Assembly: GCF_000472425.1 (NCBI RefSeq)
Contig: NZ_AXAI01000029.1
Span: forward strand, 2,046 to 66,045
Direction: 5' to 3'
From: Bradyrhizobium sp. Tv2a-2
GTDB taxonomy: Bacteria; Pseudomonadota; Alphaproteobacteria; Rhizobiales; Xanthobacteraceae
DNA: 64,000 nt
Made by a program: the position numbers and the translations under genes. How positions within the stretch are numbered: position 1 is the stretch's first letter; every line of letters starts with the position of its first letter. The notes beneath the pieces were generated by a model. That model was given only the letters and a program-made list of their open reading frames with translations. It did not search any database and had not been told where the DNA came from. Below, piece after piece: positions 15,971 to 24,617 of this stretch.

Positions 15971-16600
15971 ATGAGCGCCGTCCTTCCCATCATTTGCCTT
16001 GCAAGGCACGGCGAGACCGCGTGGAGCCTCACAGGTCAGCATACTGGCCTCACTGATTTGCCTCTCACTGAACGCGGCGAACTGAATGCGCAGAGTTTGG
16101 GCCGGCGACTGCAGGGGTTCGCTTTCACAAGAGTGTTCACCAGCCCGCTGAAGCGCGCGGTCCGAACCTGCGAGTTGGCCGGGTTCGGAGTTGAAGCGGA
16201 GACCGACCGCAATCTGGTAGAATGGAACTATGGCCAGTACGAGGGACGTCGTACCAAGGAGATTCACCAGCAGCGTCCGGGCTGGCAGTTGTTTCGCGAC
16301 GGTTGTCCTGGAGGAGAAACACCGGATCAGGTCGGGGCCCGGGCTGACCGCATCGTAGAGCGAATTCGCGGCGTCCAGGGGAACGTCCTGTTATTCTCAA
16401 GCGGACATTTCCTCCGGGTTTTGACGGCACGCTGGCTAGGGCTCGATGCAGGCGCCGGCAGATTCTTCACGCTCGATACCGCGAGCCTGAGCATAGTTGG
16501 GTACGAACACGATCTGTCGGAACCAGCAATTCGGCTCTGGAACGACGCGCGGCACGTCGAAGATCGGTCGGCGACACCGGTCCGAACGGGGCAGCTTTAA
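15971..16600 (+). CDS. Histidine phosphatase family protein (phosphoglycerate-mutase-like)
   Basis: A 209-residue protein with the RHGET motif at 12-16 (catalytic His13), SPLKRAVRTCEL, the acid residue in LVEWNYGQYEGR and the second His in SSGHFLRVL. This is the layout of cofactor-independent acid phosphatases and sugar-phosphate phosphatases of the branch. GGGG precedes the ATG. In this cluster a sugar-phosphate or phosphoglycerate substrate is likely but not shown. Confidence 0.85.
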   Translation: MSAVLPIICLARHGETAWSLTGQHTGLTDLPLTERGELNAQSLGRRLQGFAFTRVFTSPLKRAVRTCELAGFGVEAETDRNLVEWNYGQYEGRRTKEIHQQRPGWQLFRDGCPGGETPDQVGARADRIVERIRGVQGNVLLFSSGHFLRVLTARWLGLDAGAGRFFTLDTASLSIVGYEHDLSEPAIRLWNDARHVEDRSATPVRTGQL

Positions 16601-16665
16601 AAATGGCCGTGCGGCTTTAGCCGCAAGGCTGACCATATTGCACGGAGCCGAAAAGGGTAAGGCCG

Positions 16666-17358
16666 ATGAACCAAGTCGTCTTCCTGGTCGATGTGGACAA
16701 TACGCTTCTCGACAACGACCGCATCCAGGCCGACATCAAGGCCTATCTCGAGCGCCAGTACGGTGCCCCATCTCGTGACCGGTACTGGGCAATTCTCGAA
16801 GAGCTGTTCGAAGACCTGGGGTATCGAGACTATCTCGGCGCGCTGCAGCGGTACCGCGTCGAACACCCGCAGGACATGCACCTGTTGTCGATGTCGTCAT
16901 TCCTGGTCGATTACCCGTTCGCCAATCGTCTGTATCCGGGATCCCTGGATGTGCTCGAGCGACTGCGTGCGTGGGGCCCAACCGTCCTTCTCACCGATGG
17001 CGATGTCGTCTTTCAACCCCGCAAGGTCGAGCGCTCCGGGCTTTCGGAGGCAGTCAACTCACACGTGCTCATCTACATCCACAAGGAATTCGCGCTCGAC
17101 GATGTCGAGGCCCGCTATCCGGCGCTGCACTATGTTCTAGTGGATGACAAGCCGCGTATCCTTGCAGCGGTCAAGGAGGCCTGGGGCACCCGCGTCACTA
17201 CCGTCCTTCCCCGACAAGGACAATATGCGCATGATGCGAACGCCCTCTCCTCCTTCGCCACACCCGACGTGACCGTAGACCGGATCGGAGACCTGCTCGA
17301 CTGCGATCTGGGTCGCCTGCTTGCGGCAACCCCTCGACTCGAGGCTGTGCGGAGGTGA
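16666..17358 (+). CDS. HAD-family hydrolase
   Basis: A 230-residue HAD phosphatase with motif I DVDNT (Asp9 and Asp11), motif II TDGD near residue 106 and a late motif with VDDKPRI. A helical cap is inserted after motif I. It probably dephosphorylates a small metabolite. Its stop codon lies within the ribosome-binding site of the transaldolase gene, so the two are cotranscribed. Confidence 0.8.
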   Translation: MNQVVFLVDVDNTLLDNDRIQADIKAYLERQYGAPSRDRYWAILEELFEDLGYRDYLGALQRYRVEHPQDMHLLSMSSFLVDYPFANRLYPGSLDVLERLRAWGPTVLLTDGDVVFQPRKVERSGLSEAVNSHVLIYIHKEFALDDVEARYPALHYVLVDDKPRILAAVKEAWGTRVTTVLPRQGQYAHDANALSSFATPDVTVDRIGDLLDCDLGRLLAATPRLEAVRR

Positions 17359-17362
17359 AGCG

Positions 17363-18448
17363 ATGAAGGCAACGCAAAAGCTCCATGAACTCGGACAGAG
17401 CGTCTGGCTCGACAACATCACCCGCGACTTACTGACGAGCGGCACCTTGAGGCGCTACATCGCCGACTTCTCGCTGACGGGACTCACATCGAACCCGACA
17501 ATCTTCGATCACGCGATCAAGAACAGCTCTCATTATGATTCAGCAATCCGCGGCAAGCTCGCAGAGGGAAAGTCGGGCGAGACGCTATTCTTCGAACTAG
17601 CAATCGAAGATCTAGCCCAGGCAGCAGACCTGTTCCGCCCGATTTGGAACCGCACCAACGGTGTAGACGGCTGGGTATCGCTCGAGGTCTCCCCACTTCT
17701 CGCGCATGACACGGCCAGCACAGTCGCAGCGGCCAAGGAGCTGCATGCACAGGCGAAACGCCCCAACCTGTTCATCAAGATACCCGGTACACGAGAAGGG
17801 CTGCCCGCCATCGAAGAGTCGATCTTCGCCGGCGTGCCCGTGAATGTGACCCTGTTGTTCAGCCGGGAGCACTATCTCGCAGCCGCTGAGGCTTATCTGC
17901 GGGGCATCGAGCGGCGCATTGCAGCCGGTCTAAATCCAAATGTTGGATCCGTTGCGTCGGTCTTCGTCAGCCGCTGGGATGCCGCCGTAGCGAACGAAGT
18001 GCCCACGCATTTGCGCAATCAGCTGGGTATTACAATCGCGAAACGAACCTACAAGGCGGCCTGCGAGTTGCTCTCCTCGACCCGTTCGCGGCGCATCTAC
18101 AACGAGGGTGGGCGGCCGCAGCGCCTGTTATGGGCAAGCACAGGAACCAAGGATCCGGCGGCGTCTGATGTTTTATACGTCAAGGCGCTGGCCGCGCCGC
18201 TCACGGTGAACACCATGCCGGAAGGCACGGTGAAGGCCCTCGCCGATCACGGCGAGATTGGAGACATATTGCCGTCCGATGGCGGCGATTCCGAAGAGGT
18301 ACTCTCGCAATTCGCGAAGGTCAGCGTCGATATCGAAGCGCTAGCAGCGATATTGCAGGATGAGGGCGCCAAGTCGTTTGTCAAATCCTGGAATGAGTTG
18401 ATGAGTGTCATCTCCGCTAAGACTGAGCTGCTCAAGAGCGCGAGCTGA
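17363..18448 (+). CDS. tal: Transaldolase
   Basis: A 361-residue transaldolase of the longer type (as in TalB-like fused or actinobacterial/rhizobial forms). Landmarks are SNPTIFDHAI, NVSLEVSP-like VSLEVSPLLAHD, and FIKIPGT with the Schiff-base Lys139. It transfers dihydroxyacetone units in the pentose phosphate pathway. The ATG at 17363 has GGAGG at perfect spacing, which decides the start over a longer frame. The neighbours gnd and zwf complete a pentose-phosphate set. Confidence 0.9.
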   Translation: MKATQKLHELGQSVWLDNITRDLLTSGTLRRYIADFSLTGLTSNPTIFDHAIKNSSHYDSAIRGKLAEGKSGETLFFELAIEDLAQAADLFRPIWNRTNGVDGWVSLEVSPLLAHDTASTVAAAKELHAQAKRPNLFIKIPGTREGLPAIEESIFAGVPVNVTLLFSREHYLAAAEAYLRGIERRIAAGLNPNVGSVASVFVSRWDAAVANEVPTHLRNQLGITIAKRTYKAACELLSSTRSRRIYNEGGRPQRLLWASTGTKDPAASDVLYVKALAAPLTVNTMPEGTVKALADHGEIGDILPSDGGDSEEVLSQFAKVSVDIEALAAILQDEGAKSFVKSWNELMSVISAKTELLKSAS

Positions 18449-18473
18449 GTCCCAATCGAGACAAAGGTCTTCC

Positions 18474-19181
18474 ATGAAGATACTGGTCATTGACGTGGGC
18501 GGCACCCACGTCAAGATCCTTGCGTCCGGCAAAAGAGTAAAACGAGAAATCGACTCCGGGCCGACTTTGACGGCCCGGCAGATGGTATCGAGCGTCAAGA
18601 AGCTGGCCGATGGCTGGGAATATGACCTCATCTCTATTGGCTATCCGGGTCCGGTTGTGCATGACCGGCCTATGGCGGAACCCCACAATCTGGGAAAGGG
18701 CTGGATGGGCTTCAACTTCGCTGCTGCTTTTAAACTGCCAACGAAAGTCATCAACGACGCGGCGATGCAGGCGCTCGGCAGCTACAGGGGCCGCAAAATG
18801 CTGTTTCTCGGGCTGGGGACGGGACTCGGCTCGGCGATGATCGTCGATGGCATCGTGGAGCCGATGGAGCTTGCGCACTTGCCCTACAAGAAGCGGACCT
18901 ATGAGGACTATGTCAACGCCCGCGCGCTGCAAAAATCTGGCAAGAAAGTATGGCGGAAGCACGTAGAAGACGTCGTCGATTATCTGGTTGCGGCACTTCA
19001 ACCGGAGGACGTCGTGCTGGGTGGCGGCAACGCCAAAATATTGAAGAATCTGCCGCCACTATGCCGGCTTGGGGATAATGCCAACGCATTCAAGGGTGGA
19101 TTCCGGATGTGGGAAGATCCGCCAAAGCGAAAGATCACTCGCTTGCGCAAACAAACAGAACGATCCGCCATGGCGCGTTGA
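18474..19181 (+). CDS. ROK-family glucokinase, polyphosphate-glucokinase-like
   Basis: A 235-residue protein from the ATG at 18474. It has the phosphate-binding motif DVGGTHVK near the N-terminus, SIGYPGPV, GKGWMGFNF, INDAAMQALG and a second nucleotide-binding segment LGLGTGLGSA. Length and the GKGW motif resemble polyphosphate-dependent glucokinases rather than ATP-type ROK kinases. It would convert glucose released by the debranching enzyme into glucose 6-phosphate, the substrate of zwf downstream. Confidence 0.75.
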   Translation: MKILVIDVGGTHVKILASGKRVKREIDSGPTLTARQMVSSVKKLADGWEYDLISIGYPGPVVHDRPMAEPHNLGKGWMGFNFAAAFKLPTKVINDAAMQALGSYRGRKMLFLGLGTGLGSAMIVDGIVEPMELAHLPYKKRTYEDYVNARALQKSGKKVWRKHVEDVVDYLVAALQPEDVVLGGGNAKILKNLPPLCRLGDNANAFKGGFRMWEDPPKRKITRLRKQTERSAMAR

Positions 19182-19193
19182 CAGGAGCGATGA

Positions 19194-19334
19194 ATGGCAA
19201 CGGCGATGAAGACGGTCACCGAGCCTCCTGCCTGGAAGGACATGTCCGCCCATTTTCGGAAGATTGACCGCTTACATCCGCGAGAGCCCTTTGCTCAAGA
19301 CCCCAAACGCGGCGAACTCACAACTAGACACTGA
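19194..19334 (+). pseudogene. N-terminal remnant of phosphoglucose isomerase
   Basis: From the ATG at 19194, with AGGAG upstream, 46 codons run and end at TGA 19332-19334. The stretch PPAWKDMSAHF..IDRLHPREPFAQDPKRGE resembles the first 40 residues of glucose-6-phosphate isomerase (AW..L..H......HLR.LFA.DP.RGE). The other 500 residues are missing. It is placed exactly between glucokinase-like and gnd genes, where a functional pgi would make sense. Confidence 0.6.
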
Positions 19335-19405
19335 TCTCGACACGCCAAGATACCTGCGCACCGGCGAGGAAATCACTCCGCAGCATCAAAAAAGAGGAGC
19401 CACTC

Positions 19406-20437
19406 ATGCAACTCGGAATGATCGGTCTCGGCCGAATGGGCGCCAATATGGTGCGAAGACTTGTCCGACATGGTCACCAATGTGTCGTTTTCGACATGTC
19501 GCCGAACGCCGTTGCTGAACTAGTGAAGGACAACGCGACGGGCAGCACCTCGCTGACCGATTTCGTGAGGAAGCTCGAGAAGCCGCGCGCGATCTGGCTG
19601 ATGGTTCCGGCGGCAGTCGTGGATAAATCGATCAGTGATCTGCTGCCGCTGCTCGACTCCGGCGACATCCTGATTGACGGCGGCAACTCCTACTACATCG
19701 ATGACATCAGGCGTTCCAAGGAGTTGGTGCCGAACGGCGTCAATTACGTAGACGTCGGCACCAGCGGCGGCGTGTGGGGTCTCGAGCGCGGCTACTGCAT
19801 GATGATCGGCGGCCCTGACGAAGCAGTGCGGCGGCTGGATCCGATCTTCAAGACCCTTGCTCCCGGTATCGGCGAAATCCCGCGCACGCCAGGACGAGAA
19901 CGCGCGCCCGCCGGCACCTCCGAGCACGGCTATCTCCACTGCGGGCAAAGCGGCGCGGGTCATTTTGTCAAGATGGTTCACAACGGTATCGAGTACGGGC
20001 TGATGGCGGCGTACGCCGAGGGCCTCGGCATCCTGCGCGCAGCGAACATTGGCAAGCAGGCGCGGGCGGCGGACGCCGAAACAACACCCCTTCGCGTTCC
20101 CGAGCACTACCAATACGACCTGAAGCTGCCCGACATCGCAGAAGTTTGGCGGCGTGGTAGCGTGATTGCCTCTTGGCTTCTCGATTTGACCGCAACAGCA
20201 TTGCTGGAAGATCCAGGGCTCTCCAAATTCGCGGGGCACGTCTCTGACTCCGGCGAAGGACGCTGGACCATCGCAGCAGCAATCGACGAAGCAGTCCCCG
20301 CTCCGGTGCTGACGACGGCGCTTTACGAGCGCTTCAGTTCTCGCGGCGAGGCTGATTTCCAAAACAAGCTGCTTTCGGCGATGCGCTACGAGTTCGGCGG
20401 ACACTTGGAAAAGGCGACCAATGAGAGGCCGAGATAG
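19406..20437 (+). CDS. gnd: 6-phosphogluconate dehydrogenase (decarboxylating), short type
   Basis: A 343-residue 6-phosphogluconate dehydrogenase of the short GntZ/YqeC-like class. The Rossmann motif GLGRMGANM starts at residue 6. Other marks are LIDGGNSYY, DVGTSGGVWGLERGYCMMIGG and HCGQSGAGHFVKMVHNGIEYG with the catalytic Lys and His. GAGGAG precedes the ATG. Two bases separate its stop from the zwf start. It makes ribulose 5-phosphate, CO2 and reduced cofactor. Confidence 0.92.
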   Translation: MQLGMIGLGRMGANMVRRLVRHGHQCVVFDMSPNAVAELVKDNATGSTSLTDFVRKLEKPRAIWLMVPAAVVDKSISDLLPLLDSGDILIDGGNSYYIDDIRRSKELVPNGVNYVDVGTSGGVWGLERGYCMMIGGPDEAVRRLDPIFKTLAPGIGEIPRTPGRERAPAGTSEHGYLHCGQSGAGHFVKMVHNGIEYGLMAAYAEGLGILRAANIGKQARAADAETTPLRVPEHYQYDLKLPDIAEVWRRGSVIASWLLDLTATALLEDPGLSKFAGHVSDSGEGRWTIAAAIDEAVPAPVLTTALYERFSSRGEADFQNKLLSAMRYEFGGHLEKATNERPR

Positions 20438-20439
20438 CC

Positions 20440-21813
20440 ATGAGCGAACCTAGATCCGACGCATTGGTGTTTTTCGGCGCAACCGGCGATCTCGCCTACA
20501 AGAAGATCTTTCCGTCACTGCAAGCCATGCTGAAACGGGGTCACCTCGATGTGCCTGTCATCGGCGTCGCAAAGGCCGGCTGGACACTCGACCAGCTCAA
20601 GGCCCGAGTACGAGATAGCCTCGAAAAGCACGGCGGCGTAGACGATGTTGCGTTTGACAGGCTAGCCGGTCTTTTACGTTACGTGGACGGCGACTATGCC
20701 GATCCGACCACGTTCGACGCTCTTCGCGAGGAGCTCGGTGCGGCAGAGCGGCCGGCGCACTATTTGGCGATCCCGCCGGCATTGTTTGCAACCGTAGTGG
20801 AACGACTCGACGTTTCCGATTGCACCAACGGCGCGCGTGTCATCGTGGAGAAGCCATTCGGGCGTGATCTCGCCTCGGCACATAACCTCAATAAGATTCT
20901 GCGCGCCAGGTTCGACGAAGATCACATCTTCCGCATAGACCACTATCTCGGAAAACGACCCGTTCACAACATGGTCTTCTTTCGCTTCGCAAACGCGTTC
21001 CTGGAGTCGTTTTGGGACCGAAAATTCGTGAGCAGCGTGCAGATCACAATGGCGGAGAATTTCGGCGTGCAGGGTCGTGGCACGTTCTACGATCAAACCG
21101 GCACAATTCGCGACGTAATCCAGAATCATCTGTTTCAGGTGCTGGCCAATCTGGCGATGGAACCGCCAGCCCGATCGGACAGCGAATCCCTGCGCGATGA
21201 GAAGGTCAAGGTCCTGAGATCGATTCCACCGATCAGTGAGAACGAGCTGGTGCGCGGACAGTTTCACGGCTACCGGCAGGAGCCGGGCGTTGCTCCGGAC
21301 TCGCAGGTGGAGACATTCGCGGCGCTGCGATTGGAGATCGACTCCTGGCGCTGGCAGGGAGTGCCATTTTACATCCGCGCCGGAAAATCGCTTCCGGTGA
21401 CTTGCACGGAGGTGATCGTACGCCTTCGTCAGGCTCCGCGGATCTTTCCCCATTGCACCGCAACACCTAATTATCTGCGGTTTCGCATCAATCCCGACAT
21501 GGCCATTGCTCTTGGCACAACGGTGATGGACGAGGATGATCGAGAGATCGGCGAGCCGGTTGAACTTTTGGCGAGCCGGCGCCCTGGCGCCAATGAGATG
21601 GACGCATATGAACGCGTGCTCGGCGACGCCATGAACGGCGACCGAGCGCTGTTTGCACGACAGGACTATGTCGAAGAAGCATGGCGGATCGTCGATCCGA
21701 TCTTGAAGAAGGCGACTCCCGTCTACGAATACAGAGCCGGAAGCTGGGGGCCTCACGAAGTTGACAAGAATGTCACGCCGCCGGGCGGCTGGCACAACCC
21801 GATGATAGTGTAA
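20440..21813 (+). CDS. zwf: Glucose-6-phosphate 1-dehydrogenase
   Basis: A 457-residue protein with the dinucleotide motif FGATGDLAYKK at the N-terminus, the substrate motif RIDHYLGK (with Lys and His for catalysis) and IRAGKSLP typical of the family. It oxidises glucose 6-phosphate to 6-phosphogluconolactone, reducing NADP or NAD. It is the last gene of the tal-ROK-gnd-zwf run, tightly spaced after gnd. No 6-phosphogluconolactonase is seen in the window. Confidence 0.93.
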   Translation: MSEPRSDALVFFGATGDLAYKKIFPSLQAMLKRGHLDVPVIGVAKAGWTLDQLKARVRDSLEKHGGVDDVAFDRLAGLLRYVDGDYADPTTFDALREELGAAERPAHYLAIPPALFATVVERLDVSDCTNGARVIVEKPFGRDLASAHNLNKILRARFDEDHIFRIDHYLGKRPVHNMVFFRFANAFLESFWDRKFVSSVQITMAENFGVQGRGTFYDQTGTIRDVIQNHLFQVLANLAMEPPARSDSESLRDEKVKVLRSIPPISENELVRGQFHGYRQEPGVAPDSQVETFAALRLEIDSWRWQGVPFYIRAGKSLPVTCTEVIVRLRQAPRIFPHCTATPNYLRFRINPDMAIALGTTVMDEDDREIGEPVELLASRRPGANEMDAYERVLGDAMNGDRALFARQDYVEEAWRIVDPILKKATPVYEYRAGSWGPHEVDKNVTPPGGWHNPMIV

Positions 21814-22007
21814 CGCATAGGGACCCGCTGATTAGAGGCAGCTGTTCCACTAGCTGATCTGCAAGCTCTGGGGCTGACCACTGCGTCGCCGAGTCGGACT
21901 GCGTCCTCCCCTCGCACCCCACGAGATCTGCAGCACGCTCGGAGGGGTGCTGCGCATTCCCGGGTAACATTCAAAAAAGAAGGATTTCAACGCCAAGCGT
22001 GGGTTTA

Positions 22008-22023
22008 TGGTGCGCTCGGAGGG
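22008..22023. other. Att-like copy of the tRNA-Leu 3' end (site 1)
   Basis: TGGTGCGCTCGGAGGG here is identical to 46072-46087, the 3' end (with CCA) of tRNA-Leu(GAG). The 19 bases before it, ending CAACGCCAAGCGTGGG, also occur before the second copy at 44419. That pattern, a shared element end next to a tRNA 3' end, is what integration by related tyrosine integrases leaves. Confidence 0.6.
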
Positions 22024-22054
22024 CGCACGCATTTGCTGCGATATCAAGGGGTTG

Positions 22055-22081
22055 TCTACCTTACGTAATGCGTAAGGTAGA
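22055..22081. promoter_or_regulatory. Strong stem-loop (11-bp perfect arms)
   Basis: TCTACCTTACG and CGTAAGGTAGA flank a five-base loop. There is no T-run on either side, so it is not a clear terminator; it might be a recombinase or regulator site, lying 32 bases from the att-like copy. Confidence 0.45.
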
Positions 22082-22740
22082 TTTCGAGCGGAAAGGTACC
22101 TTCGAAGAGAAGGTTCGTTGAAATCATCCCGAAACCCACCTCTCGCGCTTGCGAGCCTGTCGTGGGAGCCCCTGCGGCTACGACCCTGCATCCGACTGGC
22201 GGTGGCTGACAATGATGCCTTCTATTTTCAGTCGAAAGCATGCGACGAGCTCCTGCGTCCGGTAATTTTTAGGGCCAAAACAAAAGCCATGCTGCGAATC
22301 TTTGGACGCCGACGCGGCTTCGATCCCAAGGTCAAGCCGGAATGTTGAAACATCGATATTGAGAATAACGCTGCGATCCTAGGCTCGCCTAGAGCTGCGA
22401 TGCGCTTATCGAAGATTTGGCTTCCCTAGCGTAAGAAAACGCGCTGCGGCGATGCCATCAGAAGCAGAGCGCCGATTGACCGGCCTACATCTAAGGGGCG
22501 TACCGTTTTCGAACCCTGCACGAAGCGGTCAGAGCAGCCCAACGAGCCATCGCCAATCTGCTCCAGTTAAAACTTACGGTTCACGAATGAGGCGTTGCGC
22601 CCTTCATTGAAAGGGTCGCGCCGCTAGCAAGGTAGGATTTTTGCATCAGCTTGGCGCGCTCTGAACGGCGTGTCGGCGCACATCTGTCGTCGAAGCCAAC
22701 CGGGCCCGGGAAAGTTGCGCGCCGGACCACGGCCTTACAA
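22082..22740. other. Long gap without a supported gene
   Basis: With the preceding 240 bases this is over 900 bases without a convincing gene. The open frames lack ribosome-binding sites and known motifs. It lies just inside the att-like site at 22008 and may be decayed element sequence. Confidence 0.4.
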
Positions 22741-23451
22741 TCAACGAATACGTCGGGTCGGACGCTGCCGCTCCTCTTCTTCGGACGCGGCCTGTTGTGC
22801 CTGCAGCCGCTGCACGAATATCTTGGCAGCCCGTGAAATGTGGTCGCGGCTGAGTTTCTCCGCTTGCCCAGCGTTGCCGGCGATGACGGCGTCGAGGATA
22901 GCCACATGTTCACCCAAGATAGTTTGCGGCATCTGCGCATCGTCGCGCAGCACCTCGCCCATCACGCGTCGCAGGTAGGGCCAGTGTGGTGCGGTGGTTT
23001 CACCAATGAGCGGATTGCCGGCCAATTCATTGATGAACCCGTGAAAGCGCATGTCGGCTTCGATCTGTTCGTTGAGTGAGCCGCTTTCGACCGCCGCTTG
23101 CCCGGCGTCGAGATAGGCCTGCCCTTCGTCCCTTGCCCGTTCGGAGCCGCGCTCGGCCGCAAGCCGCGCCGCGAGACCGTCCAGCATGGCACGCACCTCA
23201 TAGAGGTTTCGGACAAAATCGACGTCCAGCGGAGAGACGATGAGGCCCCTGCCCGGTGCCTCGCGGACCATGCCGCGGTCGCGCAACAGTAAAAGCGCCT
23301 GCTGGACCGGTTGGCGGGAGACGCCGTAAGCGCGGGCCAGCTCATCTTGGATCAGTCGCGAATTGGCCGGCAGCTCGCCGCCCACAATCTCAGAAACGAT
23401 AGCGTTTACAACCTGTTCCACGAGGGTTGGCTGGTTTTGGACCTGGGCCAT
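22741..23451 (-). CDS. GntR-family regulator, FCD type
   Basis: A 236-residue regulator. The N-terminal winged helix-turn-helix has LVEQVVNAIVSEI, LIQDELARAYGVSRQPVQQALLLL and GLIVSP. The C-terminal FCD ligand domain shows D.RFH and H..I..A with the histidines that usually hold a metal. It is divergent from the TRAP operon, and the shared gap contains repeated palindromes, so it very likely controls that operon in response to the imported acid. Confidence 0.88.
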   Translation of the reverse strand: MAQVQNQPTLVEQVVNAIVSEIVGGELPANSRLIQDELARAYGVSRQPVQQALLLLRDRGMVREAPGRGLIVSPLDVDFVRNLYEVRAMLDGLAARLAAERGSERARDEGQAYLDAGQAAVESGSLNEQIEADMRFHGFINELAGNPLIGETTAPHWPYLRRVMGEVLRDDAQMPQTILGEHVAILDAVIAGNAGQAEKLSRDHISRAAKIFVQRLQAQQAASEEEERQRPTRRIR

Positions 23452-23516
23452 GCATTCTCCGAAGCGTGCATCCGGGCATTTTTATCACCGCAATGCAAAA
23501 GAATCTATTGCACTAC

Positions 23517-23553
23517 ATTCGAATTCAGAATATGTATTCCGTATTCGAATTCA
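23517..23553. promoter_or_regulatory. Probable GntR operator between regulator and TRAP operon
   Basis: ATTCGAATTCA occurs twice, at 23517-23527 and 23543-23553, each containing TTCGAA/GAATTC palindromes, with GAATATGTATTC (a perfect inverted repeat) between them. The cluster ends 37 bases before the dctP start and 66 bases after the regulator start. Confidence 0.6.
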
Positions 23554-23589
23554 ATATCGCACAACGCGGAATTTCACAGGGAGAACGCA

Positions 23590-24612
23590 ATGCTCAAGGT
23601 TAGCCGCCGCTCGCTTTTGAAATCCGCTGCCGGCTTTGTCGCGGCAGGATCGCTCTTGAAGAGCCCCGCCGTGCTGGCGCAGGCCGCCCCGCTCAAATTG
23701 AAATTCGGCAACGACCTGCCGGCGACCCACACCGTCAATGTGCGGCTGAAGGAAGCCCTCGAAGCGATCGACGCCGAAACCAAGGGCCAACTCGCGATCA
23801 GCCTGTTCCCCAACAACCAGCTCGGCAGCGACACCGATATGATGAGCCAGCTGCGTTCTGGCGCGCTCGAACTCGCCACCATGCCGAGCACGGTGCTTTC
23901 GACCCTGATCCCGGCCGCTTCGCTGACCGGCGTCGGCTTCGCCTTTACCAGCTACGACAAGGTGTGGGCGGCGATGGACGGCGATGTCGGCAAGTTCATC
24001 CGTACCGCGATCGAAAAGGTCGGCCTCGTCCCCTTCGAGGCGATGTGGGACAACGGCTTCCGCCAGATCACCTCGAGCACGCATCCGATCAGCTCGCCGG
24101 ACGATCTGAAGAACTTCAAGATTCGCGTACCCGTCGTGCCGCTCTGGGTCGCGCTGTTCTCGGCCTTCGGTGCCGCGCCGGTCAGCATTCCCCTGAACGA
24201 GGCCTACTCCGCACTGCAGACCAAGATCGCCGACGGCCAGGAAAATCCGCTGGCACTAATCGAGTCCGCGAAGTTCTACGAAGTGCAGAAATACTGCTCG
24301 CTGACCAACCACTCCTGGGACGGCTTCTGGCTGCTCTCGAGCGCTCGTATCTGGAAGACAGTGCCGAAGGACCTGCAGGAAGTGATGCAGAAGCATTTCA
24401 ACGCCGCCGCCAAGAAGCAGCGCGACGACATCGTCCAGGCCAATGCGGAGTACCGCAAGAATCTGGAATCGAAGGGCCTGACCTTCAACCCGACCAAGGC
24501 CGAGGACTTCCAGGCTGCGCTGGCCAAAACCTCTTTCTACAAGGACGCCAAGGCCAAATTCGGCGACGAGGCCTGGACGCTCCTGCAAAAATACGCCGGC
24601 AATATCGGTTGA
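23590..24612 (+). CDS. dctP: TRAP transporter substrate-binding protein (DctP type)
   Basis: A 340-residue periplasmic binding protein from the ATG at 23590 (AGGGAGA upstream). The N-terminus has twin arginines and a hydrophobic stretch (SRRSLLKSAAGFVAAGSLL), suggesting Tat export. The body has LPATHTVN, ELATMPSTVLS, FKIRVPV with the Arg that binds carboxylates in this family, and NEAYSALQTKIADGQENP. It delivers a carboxylated compound to the membrane part encoded next. Confidence 0.9.
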   Translation: MLKVSRRSLLKSAAGFVAAGSLLKSPAVLAQAAPLKLKFGNDLPATHTVNVRLKEALEAIDAETKGQLAISLFPNNQLGSDTDMMSQLRSGALELATMPSTVLSTLIPAASLTGVGFAFTSYDKVWAAMDGDVGKFIRTAIEKVGLVPFEAMWDNGFRQITSSTHPISSPDDLKNFKIRVPVVPLWVALFSAFGAAPVSIPLNEAYSALQTKIADGQENPLALIESAKFYEVQKYCSLTNHSWDGFWLLSSARIWKTVPKDLQEVMQKHFNAAAKKQRDDIVQANAEYRKNLESKGLTFNPTKAEDFQAALAKTSFYKDAKAKFGDEAWTLLQKYAGNIG

Positions 24613-24617
24613 TCGCC

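Noticed and set aside
16610..16623. GCGGCTTTAGCCGC hairpin after the histidine phosphatase gene
   Set aside because: Short stem without a T-run and followed closely by the next gene, so not called as a terminator.
23964..24617. N-terminal extension of the TRAP permease frame
   Set aside because: It is the second frame of the dctP gene; the true start at 24618 begins the DctQ domain.
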